From Nitrososphaerota archaeon (GTDB taxonomy: Archaea; Thermoproteota; Nitrososphaeria; Nitrososphaerales; Nitrosopumilaceae), in contig JAPOVD010000007.1 in assembly GCA_026708305.1 (NCBI GenBank), positions 62,001 to 126,000 on the forward strand: a stretch of DNA of 64,000 nt, given 5' to 3'. The notes under the pieces are model-generated. The model was not told the DNA's origin. It did not search any database and saw only the letters and a list, made by a program, of their open reading frames with translations. Both the position numbers and the translations under genes were made by a program. Shown here one piece after another: positions 17,407-26,900 of this stretch; the stretch's first letter is position 1; every line of letters starts with the position of its first letter.

Positions 17407-18513
17407 TTGATTTTTAATAAAAATAAGATGGTAAATCAAAAACCTATGTACATAACAACATTTTTTGTTTTTTCGGTATTATTATTGCTAGATATGCCAA
17501 TTATAATAGCTACAAATGATTCTATTTACATAACTACAGAACATGATTCGTATAGATCTGGAGATTTAATTAATGTGAATGGTAGAATCGATTCTTATAC
17601 TAATGATGATTTTACACCTATTATACTTAGAATCATAGATAGTGATAATAACATAGTTATGATTGATCAATTTACACCAAAATTAGATGGCGTTTTTCAA
17701 AAATCGTATCCATCTTCTGGTCCTTTATGGAAATCTTCTGGAGAATATTTTATTACGATAAATTATGATACATATAGAACAGAAACATCATTTTTACTAA
17801 AGAATGTTGTAAATAACTACAAAGTAGAATCTACACTTGAAACATATCAGCAACAAACGGTTGATGAGAAGTCGCCACAAATTATTGTGGAGAAACAAAC
17901 GGTTGATGAGAAGTCGCCACAAATTATTGTGGAGAAACAAACGGTTGATGAGAAGTCGCCACAAATTATTGTGGAGAAACAAACGGTTGATGAGAAGTCG
18001 CCACAAATTATTGTGGAGAAACAAACGGTTGATGAGAAGTCGCCACAAATTATTGATGAATCAATTGTATGTGGACCTAGTACAATAGAAAAAGATGGTA
18101 TGTGCATACCGGAAGTTGACAAAGAACCAATAGGAGGAGGAGGATGTTTAATAGCTACAGCAACTTATGATTCTGAATTATCTGATCAAATAAAATCTTT
18201 AAGACATATTAGAGACAACGTAATTTTAAATACACGATCTGGACAAACATTTATGCAATTTTTTAATGGTTTTTATTATTCTTTTTCACCATATATAGCT
18301 GATCTAGAAAGAGAGCATGTAATATTAAAAGAAACAATCAAGATAATGATAGCCCCATTATTATTTTCACTTTCACTTTTTGATAAATTAGAAATTAATT
18401 CAGACTACGAAATGATTTTTTATGGATTGCTAATAATAATGTTGAATATCTTGATATACTTAATAACACCAACTTTATCATTATTAAAAATAAAACGTAT
18501 ATTGAAAAAGTAA
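17407..18513 (+). CDS. secreted surface protein with 14-residue tandem repeats and CFI-box-like C-terminal domain
   Basis: A 368-residue exported protein (or 361 from the ATG at 17428, which I think likelier; TTG at 17407 adds seven residues). Parts in order: signal peptide; a beta-sandwich domain at about 35-135 ending in GPLWKSSGEYFITINYDTY; nearly five copies of QTVDEKSPQIIVEK at 150-216; a short CGPSTIEKDGMCIPE segment with two cysteines; GGGGCLIATATY, which begins the domain called CFI-box in thaumarchaeal proteins; a hydrophobic helix near residues 315-325 and one at 340-360. It probably sits in the membrane facing outwards. The beta domain is homologous to that of the PEFG-CTERM protein at 19.4 kb. 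Function unknown; adhesion or envelope structure is possible. Confidence 0.75.
   Translation: MIFNKNKMVNQKPMYITTFFVFSVLLLLDMPIIIATNDSIYITTEHDSYRSGDLINVNGRIDSYTNDDFTPIILRIIDSDNNIVMIDQFTPKLDGVFQKSYPSSGPLWKSSGEYFITINYDTYRTETSFLLKNVVNNYKVESTLETYQQQTVDEKSPQIIVEKQTVDEKSPQIIVEKQTVDEKSPQIIVEKQTVDEKSPQIIVEKQTVDEKSPQIIDESIVCGPSTIEKDGMCIPEVDKEPIGGGGCLIATATYDSELSDQIKSLRHIRDNVILNTRSGQTFMQFFNGFYYSFSPYIADLEREHVILKETIKIMIAPLLFSLSLFDKLEINSDYEMIFYGLLIIMLNILIYLITPTLSLLKIKRILKK
17854..18054 (+). repeat. 42-bp perfect tandem repeat, 4.8 copies
   Basis: Copies begin at 17854, 17896, 17938, 17980 and 18022; the last stops after 33 bp. Every copy is identical at the DNA level, and each encodes the 14 residues QTVDEKSPQIIVEK in frame. 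The unit is less AT-rich than its surroundings. Identity at third codon positions points to very recent expansion or ongoing homogenisation. Confidence 0.98.
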
Positions 18514-18546
18514 TAAAGACAAATATTATTATTTTAAATAATACGC

Positions 18547-19302
18547 ATGGTAGTTAGAATAAAAAATGATGAAATCTATAACATTGATTGTATTGATGGT
18601 ATGAAATCAATTAAAAATGCTTGTGTGGATTTAATAATCACAGATCCACCATTTGCAATTAATTTTAGCAATAAAAAAAATAATTATAATAGAACTTTTG
18701 ATAAAGTTTTAGAAGGGTATAATGATATCAATCATAAGAGATATTATAATTTTACATATAAATGGATGATTGAAGCATTTAGAATACTAAAAGATTCTGG
18801 TAGTATGTATGTATTTTCAGGATGGAATAACCTTAATGATATTTTAACAGCGTTGGATACTATTGGATTTATTACAGTTAATCACATAATTTGGAAATAT
18901 CAATTTGGGGTTGTTACTAAAAGAAAATTTGTTACTGCCCATTATCATTGTTTATATGTTTGTAAGAATGACAGACTTCGAAAATTTTTCCCGTACGTAA
19001 GATTTAAACAAAATGATCGATCAAAAGATGGTAACAGAAGTTTACATTATAGAGATAAAGAAGATGTATGGTATATAAAACGCGAATATTGGACTAATAA
19101 ATTAAAAACCCCCACAAAATTACCATCTGCTTTGATTTGTAAAATTTTAGAATATTCAAGTACAAAATACGATGTTATAGTAGATCCTTTTTTGGGTTCT
19201 GGTCAAGTGGCTGTTGTAAGCAAAATGCTTGGTAGACATTATATTGGATTTGAAATTGTAGAAGATTATTATAAATTTGCTAAAAAACGTTTACAAGAAT
19301 AA
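18547..19302 (+). CDS. DNA methyltransferase (beta class, N6-adenine or N4-cytosine)
   Basis: A 251-residue S-adenosylmethionine-dependent DNA methyltransferase. The catalytic motif IV is TDPPF at residues 32-36 and the cofactor motif I is VDPFLGSG at 212-219; the order IV before I defines the beta class. Other landmarks are the initial IYNIDCIDGM and the C-terminal IGFEI. DPPF does not by itself separate adenine from cytosine methylation. No restriction endonuclease, specificity subunit or helicase gene is adjacent, so it is a solitary methyltransferase. It stands between two surface-protein genes and may be a mobile acquisition, although its base composition is like the rest. Confidence 0.88.
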   Translation: MVVRIKNDEIYNIDCIDGMKSIKNACVDLIITDPPFAINFSNKKNNYNRTFDKVLEGYNDINHKRYYNFTYKWMIEAFRILKDSGSMYVFSGWNNLNDILTALDTIGFITVNHIIWKYQFGVVTKRKFVTAHYHCLYVCKNDRLRKFFPYVRFKQNDRSKDGNRSLHYRDKEDVWYIKREYWTNKLKTPTKLPSALICKILEYSSTKYDVIVDPFLGSGQVAVVSKMLGRHYIGFEIVEDYYKFAKKRLQE

Positions 19303-19356
19303 TTAAATTATAATTTATGTATGTATATGTATTTAAAAAATGAAAAAAATTGAAGG

Positions 19357-20181
19357 CTAGTATCTTGAGAACACATTCAATCTTGATCTTGTTGTCATTA
19401 CAATTATAGATGTCACTGCAATTGCCAAGACAAATATTGCAATACTTCCAAATTCTGGAACTACAAAAGTTCCTATAATTTCTATTTCCTCGGCACCTTC
19501 TGGGAATGGAATTTTTAATGTCCTGTCTGTAGTTGTAGTATTTTCTTCAAAACTAACTTCGTTTCCATCTACAAGCACAAAGAAATCATCATCGCTATCT
19601 CCTATCTTTGCATCTATTGCTGTCCTTGGTAATGTTATACTCAATTCTCCAGCGTCAGTTGTTTTTATCACTGCAATTAACGAATTTGCATCTTCTATTG
19701 GGGTTAATTTGGTAATTTCACCATTAGTAATTTCGTATGCAATGTCAATATCGGTATTTTCTATTTTTACAGTGGGGCCTTTTTGTTTAACATCGGTTGT
19801 TGTTACTTCGATACTTCCGAATTCAAATGTTGTTTCATTAGTTCTAGATTCAGTACCATACAGAACTTTAACTGTATAAATTCCTGAAGATTTCCATAAA
19901 TTACCACCTGCAGTAATTTCTGTAGTGAATTTATTATCTTCATTTACATCTATTTGCTTTACTGTTACTAGATTCCCATTAGCAGCTATAACTTGTAAAC
20001 TAACTGGAAAACCAGATAATTTTTCTTTAACTTCTCCTGTTATTTTTACTACATCTCCATTGTCGTATGATTCTTTATCTGTATTTACAACGATCGGTTC
20101 TATCATTTGTGCAAAAGTCGGTGTTCCACTAATGCTTGCAATTAAAATTACAAACACAGCGAATATTTTCTTATTAATCAT
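19357..20181 (-). CDS. PEFG-CTERM surface protein
   Basis: A 274-residue exported protein. A signal peptide (residues 1-24, ending TFAQ) is followed by a beta-sandwich domain with ESYDNGDVVKITGEV and GNLWKSSGIYTVKVLYG, then a second beta-rich region. The C terminus carries the sorting signal: PEFG at 242-245, a hydrophobic helix and a basic tail (TTRSRLN). PEFG-CTERM proteins are a thaumarchaeal set thought to be anchored or processed by an archaeosortase-like enzyme. The first domain matches that of the repeat protein at 17.4 kb. Role unknown; cell-surface structure is likely. Confidence 0.88.
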   Translation of the reverse strand: MINKKIFAVFVILIASISGTPTFAQMIEPIVVNTDKESYDNGDVVKITGEVKEKLSGFPVSLQVIAANGNLVTVKQIDVNEDNKFTTEITAGGNLWKSSGIYTVKVLYGTESRTNETTFEFGSIEVTTTDVKQKGPTVKIENTDIDIAYEITNGEITKLTPIEDANSLIAVIKTTDAGELSITLPRTAIDAKIGDSDDDFFVLVDGNEVSFEENTTTTDRTLKIPFPEGAEEIEIIGTFVVPEFGSIAIFVLAIAVTSIIVMTTRSRLNVFSRY

Positions 20182-20305
20182 CGTGAATACGGGTTAAATT
20201 AATACTATTTAACTTTACGGAATTATATTGCATCTAATAATACGTATATATTATGAGCATACCAATAAATAAAGAGTTGTTTATAAAACTTAGTGGTGTA
20301 ATAAA

Positions 20306-20557
20306 TTGAATAAAGATGATATTCATGTTGACATATCTAATCATATTTATGTTCCTAAACATGAAATTATTGCAAAACAAGAGGCTGAAAAAGTATTACA
20401 AAAATTTAACTGTAAGCCTACTGAACTTCCATTGATATTTGAAAACGATCCTGCTATAATAAAATTAGGAGTGAAACCTGGTGATATAATTAAAATAACT
20501 CGTCAAAGTGCTACTGCTGGAGAAAGTCTATACTATAGATATGTAGTAGAAGTGTGA
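20306..20557 (+). CDS. rpoH: DNA-directed RNA polymerase subunit H (Rpb5 C-terminal homologue)
   Basis: An 83-residue RNA polymerase subunit that binds the jaw region. It matches archaeal RpoH throughout: NHIYVPKHEII near the start, the ELPLIFENDPAI segment and GVKPGDIIKITRQSATAGESLYYR at the end. The start is TTG at 20306. It heads the rpoH-rpoB-rpoA operon; rpoB begins at its stop codon. A TATA-like TTTATAAAAC lies about 20 bp upstream. Confidence 0.96.
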   Translation: MNKDDIHVDISNHIYVPKHEIIAKQEAEKVLQKFNCKPTELPLIFENDPAIIKLGVKPGDIIKITRQSATAGESLYYRYVVEV

Positions 20558-23500
20558 TTATGAATTCTAAAGATCGATGGCCAATAATTCAAGATATATT
20601 AAAAAGAGAAGGAATAGCTCGTCAGCATTTAGATTCTTTTAATGAATTCCTGGAACATGGATTACAAAGCATAATAAACGAAGTTGATCAAATAGAAATA
20701 GAAAATTCTGAATATCCATATTATATACAATTGGGGAAAATTAAATTACAACAACCGAGAATGATCGAATTAGACGGTTCGATCACACATACTACTCCTA
20801 CTGAAGGCAGGTTACGTAATGTTTCATATGCTTCACCATTGATGATGGAAACTAGTGTTGTTGAAGACGGTAAAATATTAGAGTCGCGTTTTATTCACAT
20901 TGGGGACATGCCAGTAATGATAAAATCTAATGCTTGTATATTACATAATTTTTCACAACAAAAACTTATTGAACATGGTGAAGATGCACATGATCCTGGA
21001 GGGTACTTCATAATTAATGGATCTGAAAGAGTTATTGTTGGATTGGAAGATCTTTCTTATAACAAAATCATAGTGGAAAAGGAAACAGTAGGTGGAAATT
21101 TAATATTTAAATCTAAAGTATATTCATCTATAGTTGGATATCGTGCAAAGTTAGAACTAATTTTAAAGAACGACGGGTTAATTGTATCTAGAATTCCAGG
21201 TTCTCCTGTAGATATACCAGTAGTTATTTTAATGAGAGCCTTGGGACTGGAATCTGATAAAACAATTGCTTCTGCAGTATCTCTAATTGATGATATACAA
21301 GATGAATTGGAAGGTTCTTTTGAAAAAGCTGGAGATATACGTACTTCCAAGGATGCTATTATTTACATTAGTAAACGAATTGCACCAGGAATGTTAGAAG
21401 AATTTCAAATCAAAAGAGCAGAAACATTATTGGATTGGGGATTACTGCCTCATTTAGGAAAACGTCCTGAAAATAGAAAAGAAAAAGCTCAATTTATAGG
21501 AGAAGCTTCATGTAAATTAATAGAATTAAAACTTGGATGGATAGAACCTGATGATAAAGATCATTATGGAAATAAAGTGATAAAATTTGCTGGACATATG
21601 TTAGCTGATTTGTTTCGAACAGCCTTCAGAAACTTAGTACGTGATATGAAATATCAACTTGAACGGTCAGGACAAAAAAGAGGTATTAATGCTGTCGCTG
21701 CTGCAATTAGGCCAGGTATAATAACTGACAAACTTAATAATGCAATAGCAACAGGTAATTGGGGACGAGGAAGAGTAGGAGTTACTCAATTATTGGACCG
21801 GACTAATTATTTATCCACTATAAGTCATTTACGTAGATTACAGTCTCCATTAAGTAGAACACAGCCTAACTTTGAAGCACGAGATCTACACGCAACACAT
21901 TTTGGAAGAATATGCCCAAGTGAAACCCCAGAAGGTTCAAATTGTGGTTTAGTAAAAAACTTAGCTTTATCAGCAATAATATCTATAGATGTACCAATAG
22001 ATGAAATAATCGAAAAATTATATGAATTAGGTACGATTTATTTTTCTGATGCAACTGATGATATAAAAGAACACAGCACTAGAATTTTTGTAGATGGAAA
22101 ATTAATTGGTTATCATATTGATGGTGATAAACTAGCTAGATCTCTTCGTGAACTACGTAGAAATGCGCGTCTTCATCCTCATGTTAGCGTATCTACTTAT
22201 GCTTCTCAGGTGAAATCTTCTACACGTAGATTATATGTAAATTGTAATGCAGGAAGAGTTCTAAGACCATTGATAGTTGTTAAAGATGATAAATCTTTAT
22301 TGACAAAAGAATTATTGGATAAAGTAACAAAAAAATTATTATCATGGACTGACTTGTTACGAGTTGGTGTTATCGAACTTATTGATGCAAACGAAGAAGA
22401 AAATTGTTATGTTGCACTTGAAGAAAATAATTTAAAAGATTATACGCATTTAGAGATATTTTTATCTACAATACTTGGTGCTGGAGCTTCTGTAATTCCA
22501 TATCCTGAACATAATCAATCTCCTAGAAATACATATGAGGCTGCAATGGCTAAACAAAGCTTGGGATTCTCTACACCTACAATGAATACTAATACATACG
22601 TTAGACAACATTTTATGCTATACCCGCAAACTCCTATCGTAACTACTAAAGCTATGAGTTTACTTGGCCTAGATGACAGACCTGCTGGTCAAAATTGTGT
22701 AGTTGCAGTTTTGCCATTTGATGGTTATAACATAGAAGACGCTATTGTATTAAGTAAGTCGTCTGTAGATAGAGGATTGGCACGTACATTTTTTTATAGA
22801 ATATATGATGCTGAAGCTAAACAATATCCTGGAGGAATGAGAGATAATTTTGAAATACCTAATGCCAATGAAAATATACGCGGATATAAAGGAGAAAAAT
22901 CTTATCGTTTGTTAGAAGAAGATGGTATTGTTGCTACTGAATCTCAGGTTCTTGGTGGAGACATATTAATTGGAAAAACAAGCCCTCCTAGATTTATGGA
23001 AGAATACAAAGAGTTTGAAACTAGTGGGCCATATAGAAGAGATACATCAATTAGTGTCAGACCATCTGAAACAGGAGTGGTGGATACAATAGTTATGACA
23101 CAATCAAATGAAGGCGGTAAAATGTATAAAATAAGAGTTCGGGATATGAGGATTCCAGAAATAGGTGATAAATTTGCTTCTAGACATGGACAAAAAGGCA
23201 TATTAGGAATATTAGCTAACAATGAAGATTTGCCATATACTGCTGACGGTGTTGTCCCAGATGTATTGATCAACCCTCATGCTTTTCCATCTAGAATGAC
23301 TGTCGGTATGTTTTTGGAATCCGTCACTGGAAAAGCAGCAGCACTAAGAGGTGCTAAATTTGATGGCTCAGCTTTTGTAGGAGAAAAAATGGATCAAGTT
23401 AGAGCAATATTAAACAACGCTGGTTTTAAATATTCTGGAAAGGAAATAATGTATGATGGCAAAACTGGAAAACCATTTCCAGTAGAAATCTTTATTGGTA

Positions 23501-23901
23501 TTGTTTATTATCAAAAACTCCATCATATGGTTGCAGATAAAATACATGCTAGAGCTAGAGGACAAGTACAAATGTTAACCAAACAACCAACTGAAGGTAG
23601 GGCACGTGGAGGAGGATTGAGATTTGGTGAAATGGAAAGAGATTGTCTCATTGCTTATGGTGCATCTATGATATTGAAAGATAGATTACTTGAAGAATCA
23701 GATAAATCTGAAATTTTCATATGTGAAAGATGTGGATTAGTGGCTTATTATGATATGAAACAACGAAAATATATTTGTAGAATATGTGGAGATAAAGCAA
23801 AAGTGTCTTCTGTCTCAGTTGCGTATGCATTTAAATTATTACTACAAGAAATGCAAAGCTTGAACATAGCACCTAGACTTCTGATTAAAGAAAAGGTATA
23901 A
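20554..23901 (+). CDS. rpoB: DNA-directed RNA polymerase subunit B (single gene)
   Basis: The second-largest RNA polymerase subunit, 1115 residues, undivided (some euryarchaea split it into B' and B''). Signature segments: GGYFIINGSERVIVGLEDL, the fork/hybrid-binding region with GRICPSETPEGSNCGLVKNLA, FDGYNIEDAIVLSKSSVDRG, GDKFASRHGQKG and a C-terminal zinc finger CERCG...CRICG. GTG at 20554 overlaps the rpoH stop; an ATG two codons later (20560) is an equally good start. rpoA follows after one base. Confidence 0.97.
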   Translation: MIMNSKDRWPIIQDILKREGIARQHLDSFNEFLEHGLQSIINEVDQIEIENSEYPYYIQLGKIKLQQPRMIELDGSITHTTPTEGRLRNVSYASPLMMETSVVEDGKILESRFIHIGDMPVMIKSNACILHNFSQQKLIEHGEDAHDPGGYFIINGSERVIVGLEDLSYNKIIVEKETVGGNLIFKSKVYSSIVGYRAKLELILKNDGLIVSRIPGSPVDIPVVILMRALGLESDKTIASAVSLIDDIQDELEGSFEKAGDIRTSKDAIIYISKRIAPGMLEEFQIKRAETLLDWGLLPHLGKRPENRKEKAQFIGEASCKLIELKLGWIEPDDKDHYGNKVIKFAGHMLADLFRTAFRNLVRDMKYQLERSGQKRGINAVAAAIRPGIITDKLNNAIATGNWGRGRVGVTQLLDRTNYLSTISHLRRLQSPLSRTQPNFEARDLHATHFGRICPSETPEGSNCGLVKNLALSAIISIDVPIDEIIEKLYELGTIYFSDATDDIKEHSTRIFVDGKLIGYHIDGDKLARSLRELRRNARLHPHVSVSTYASQVKSSTRRLYVNCNAGRVLRPLIVVKDDKSLLTKELLDKVTKKLLSWTDLLRVGVIELIDANEEENCYVALEENNLKDYTHLEIFLSTILGAGASVIPYPEHNQSPRNTYEAAMAKQSLGFSTPTMNTNTYVRQHFMLYPQTPIVTTKAMSLLGLDDRPAGQNCVVAVLPFDGYNIEDAIVLSKSSVDRGLARTFFYRIYDAEAKQYPGGMRDNFEIPNANENIRGYKGEKSYRLLEEDGIVATESQVLGGDILIGKTSPPRFMEEYKEFETSGPYRRDTSISVRPSETGVVDTIVMTQSNEGGKMYKIRVRDMRIPEIGDKFASRHGQKGILGILANNEDLPYTADGVVPDVLINPHAFPSRMTVGMFLESVTGKAAALRGAKFDGSAFVGEKMDQVRAILNNAGFKYSGKEIMYDGKTGKPFPVEIFIGIVYYQKLHHMVADKIHARARGQVQMLTKQPTEGRARGGGLRFGEMERDCLIAYGASMILKDRLLEESDKSEIFICERCGLVAYYDMKQRKYICRICGDKAKVSSVSVAYAFKLLLQEMQSLNIAPRLLIKEKV

Positions 23902-23902
23902 C

Positions 23903-26900
23903 ATGTCAATACAAGCTATAAAATCCATAAATGCAATAAGATTTTCTGTATGGTCTCCAAACGAAATAAGAAAATATTCTGTAGCTGAAATAACTGCTCC
24001 TGAAACTTATGATGAAGATGGCATGCCAGTTCAAGGTGGATTGATGGATGGAAGATTAGGTACATTAGAACCTGGACAAAAATGCTTGACATGTGGTAAT
24101 ACATCTGCTCGATGTCCAGGACACTTTGGCCACATTGAGTTAGCTGAACCTGTTTTGCATATTGCATTCATAGATAATATCTATAAATTATTATTAGCTA
24201 CTTGTAGATCTTGTTCCAGATTAAAAATATCTCAAGATGAGATAGATGAATTTGCTAAAATCACTAATCGCGACGCTGTTTATACCATAATTTCTAGAAA
24301 ACGTATACCAGAGCAAATTTTAGAAAAATCTAAAAAAACTAAAGAATGTCCACACTGTGGTAAAAAACAATATGAATTAATTTTTACGAAACCAACTATA
24401 TTCATAGAAAAAACTGATATAGGTGAAAATAGACTTCTGCCTATCACTATTAGAGAAAGATTTTCACAAATAACTGATGATGATATAAAAATACTTGGTT
24501 ATGATCCAGCTACTGCAAGGCCAGAATGGTTCATTCTTCAAGCATTACCAGTACCTCCAGTCACAGTAAGACCATCGATTATTCTAGAAACTGGAATTAG
24601 ATCCGAAGATGATCTTACGCATAAAATGGTAGATGTCATAAGAGTTAATCAGAGATTGAAGGAAAGCAAAGAAGCAGGAACGCCTCCTTTAATAGTTCAA
24701 GATTTGGTAGATTTATTACAATATCATGCAACTACATATTTTGATAATGAAGTTTCTGGTATACCTCAAGCACATCATAGATCTGGAAGACCGCTTAAAA
24801 CTTTGACACAAAGATTAAAAGGTAAAGAAGGTAGATTCAGAGGCTCGTTATCTGGAAAAAGAGTTGATTTTTCTAGCCGTACTGTAATTTCTCCAGATCC
24901 AAACTTAGATCTGTCTGAAGTTGGTATTCCAGAAACAGTAGCAATGAAACTTACAATACCTGAAGTGGTCACAGACTGGAATATGAATAGAATGAAAAAA
25001 ATAATCATTAATGGACCTAATAAATTCCCAGGTGTTAATTACATTGTTAGACCTGATGGAGTTAAAATTAGATTAGATTTCGTTGAGGATCGATCAATCA
25101 TAGCTAAAAACCTTGAAGTGGGATACTTAGTTGAAAGACACTTATCTGACGGTGATATAGTGATGTTCAATAGACAACCATCTCTACATCAAATGTCAAT
25201 AATGGCACATCATGTTCGTGTTTTACCAGGAAAAACATTTCGATTACATCCATCAGTATGTCCACCTTATAATGCAGATTTTGATGGGGATGAAATGAAC
25301 TTACATGTACCCCAAAGTGAAGAAGCTCGAGCTGAAGCAATGCTGTTAATGCGTGTACAAGATCAATTAATATCTCCTCGTTATGGAGGTCCAATTATAG
25401 GTGGGCTGAGAGACTTTATTACAGGTTCTTATTTATTAACTAAAGACGACACCAAACTATCTGTTCAAGACTTCTCTAATTTCGCTATGTTAGGGGGATT
25501 CAATGGAGTTTTACCAAAACCAAAATTTAATAATAATGATGATGGTAGTTCCATGTACTCTGGAAAACAACTATTTTCTTTATTCTTGCCAAAGGATTTT
25601 AATTATGTTATCACATCAAAGTGGTCTAAAGGTACAAATGGTACTGACAAAGATGTAGTGATTAAAAATGGACAATTGATAAGTGGAGTCATAGATAAAT
25701 CATCTATCGGAGCTGAAGAACCAGAAAGTGTACTTCATAGAATAGCTAAAGATTATGGAAATGTTGAAGCTAAAACATTCTTAAATTCTATTTTAATCAT
25801 AGTGAAACAATTTATAACTCATTATGGATTCAGCTATGGATATGCTGATCTTGAGTTGGATGATAACGTTCAACAAAATATTCTGTCAGAGATAGAAAAT
25901 TCATATGCTAAAGTTTATGACTTAATTGAACAGGCAAAAAACGGCACTTTAAAATTGACACGTGGTTTATCCTCTGAAGAAGCATTAGAAGCTTATATTG
26001 TAAATGAACTATCTAAAGCACGTGATAAAGCTGGAAGTATGGCATCTACGTCGTTCGATGAAAATAATGCTGGTAAAATAATGGCAATTACTGGTGCTAG
26101 AGGTTCTTCTCTTAATATAGGTCAAATGGCAGGTGCATTGGGGCAACAATCTAGACGTGGTCAAAGATTACACAAAGGCTATAATAACCGTGCCTTATCA
26201 CACTTTAAAAATAATGATAGGAATCCTGATTCTCATGGTTTCGTTAAATCCAATTACCGCGATGGCTTATCATCATTAGAGTTTTTCTTCCATGCCATGG
26301 GTGGTAGAGAAGGATTAGTTGACACTGCTGTTCGAACTCAACAAAGTGGCTATATGCAACGCAGACTCATTAATGCATTAGAACATATACGACTTGAATA
26401 CGATGGAACAGTAAGGGATCCACATGGTCATATAATTCAATTTTTGTATGGTGAGGATGGCATAGATGTAGCTAAAAGTGATCATGGTGAATCTTTTAAT
26501 ATTAATAGGTTGATAGATTCACAGAAAATAATTGATGTAGGAAAACCTGCATTACAAAACGAAATTAATTTAATTGCCAAAAAATACACAAAATCGTTTA
26601 ATCCTAGACTTAAAAAGGTTGTTTTGGAATCTCTATTACTGTCAAAATTAAGTATGGAAGGAATAGAAAAAGTATGTAAAAAAGGACTAGATTTGTATAA
26701 TAAAGCCAAAGTAGAACCTGGCCAGGCTGTAGGAATTATAACTGCACAATCTATTGGAGAACCAGGAACACAAATGACACTTAGAACTTTTCACTTTGCT
26801 GGGATACGAGAAAGAAATGTTACTCTTGGATTGCCAAGATTAATTGAACTTGTTGATGCTAGAAAAAAACCTGTTACCCCCACCATGGATATTTTCTTAG

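Noticed and set aside
17854-18054. Regularly spaced identical sequence reminiscent of a CRISPR array
   Set aside because: Copies are directly adjacent, in frame with a gene and have no variable spacers.
17797-18122. Open frames on both strands through the repeat array, resembling small repeat proteins
   Set aside because: They exist only because the 42-bp unit keeps every frame free of stops; the true frame has a signal peptide and domains on both sides.
18531-18540. TATA-like TTTTAAATA just before the methyltransferase gene
   Set aside because: It lies only 7 bp before the ATG, so transcription would start inside the gene; likely a chance match.
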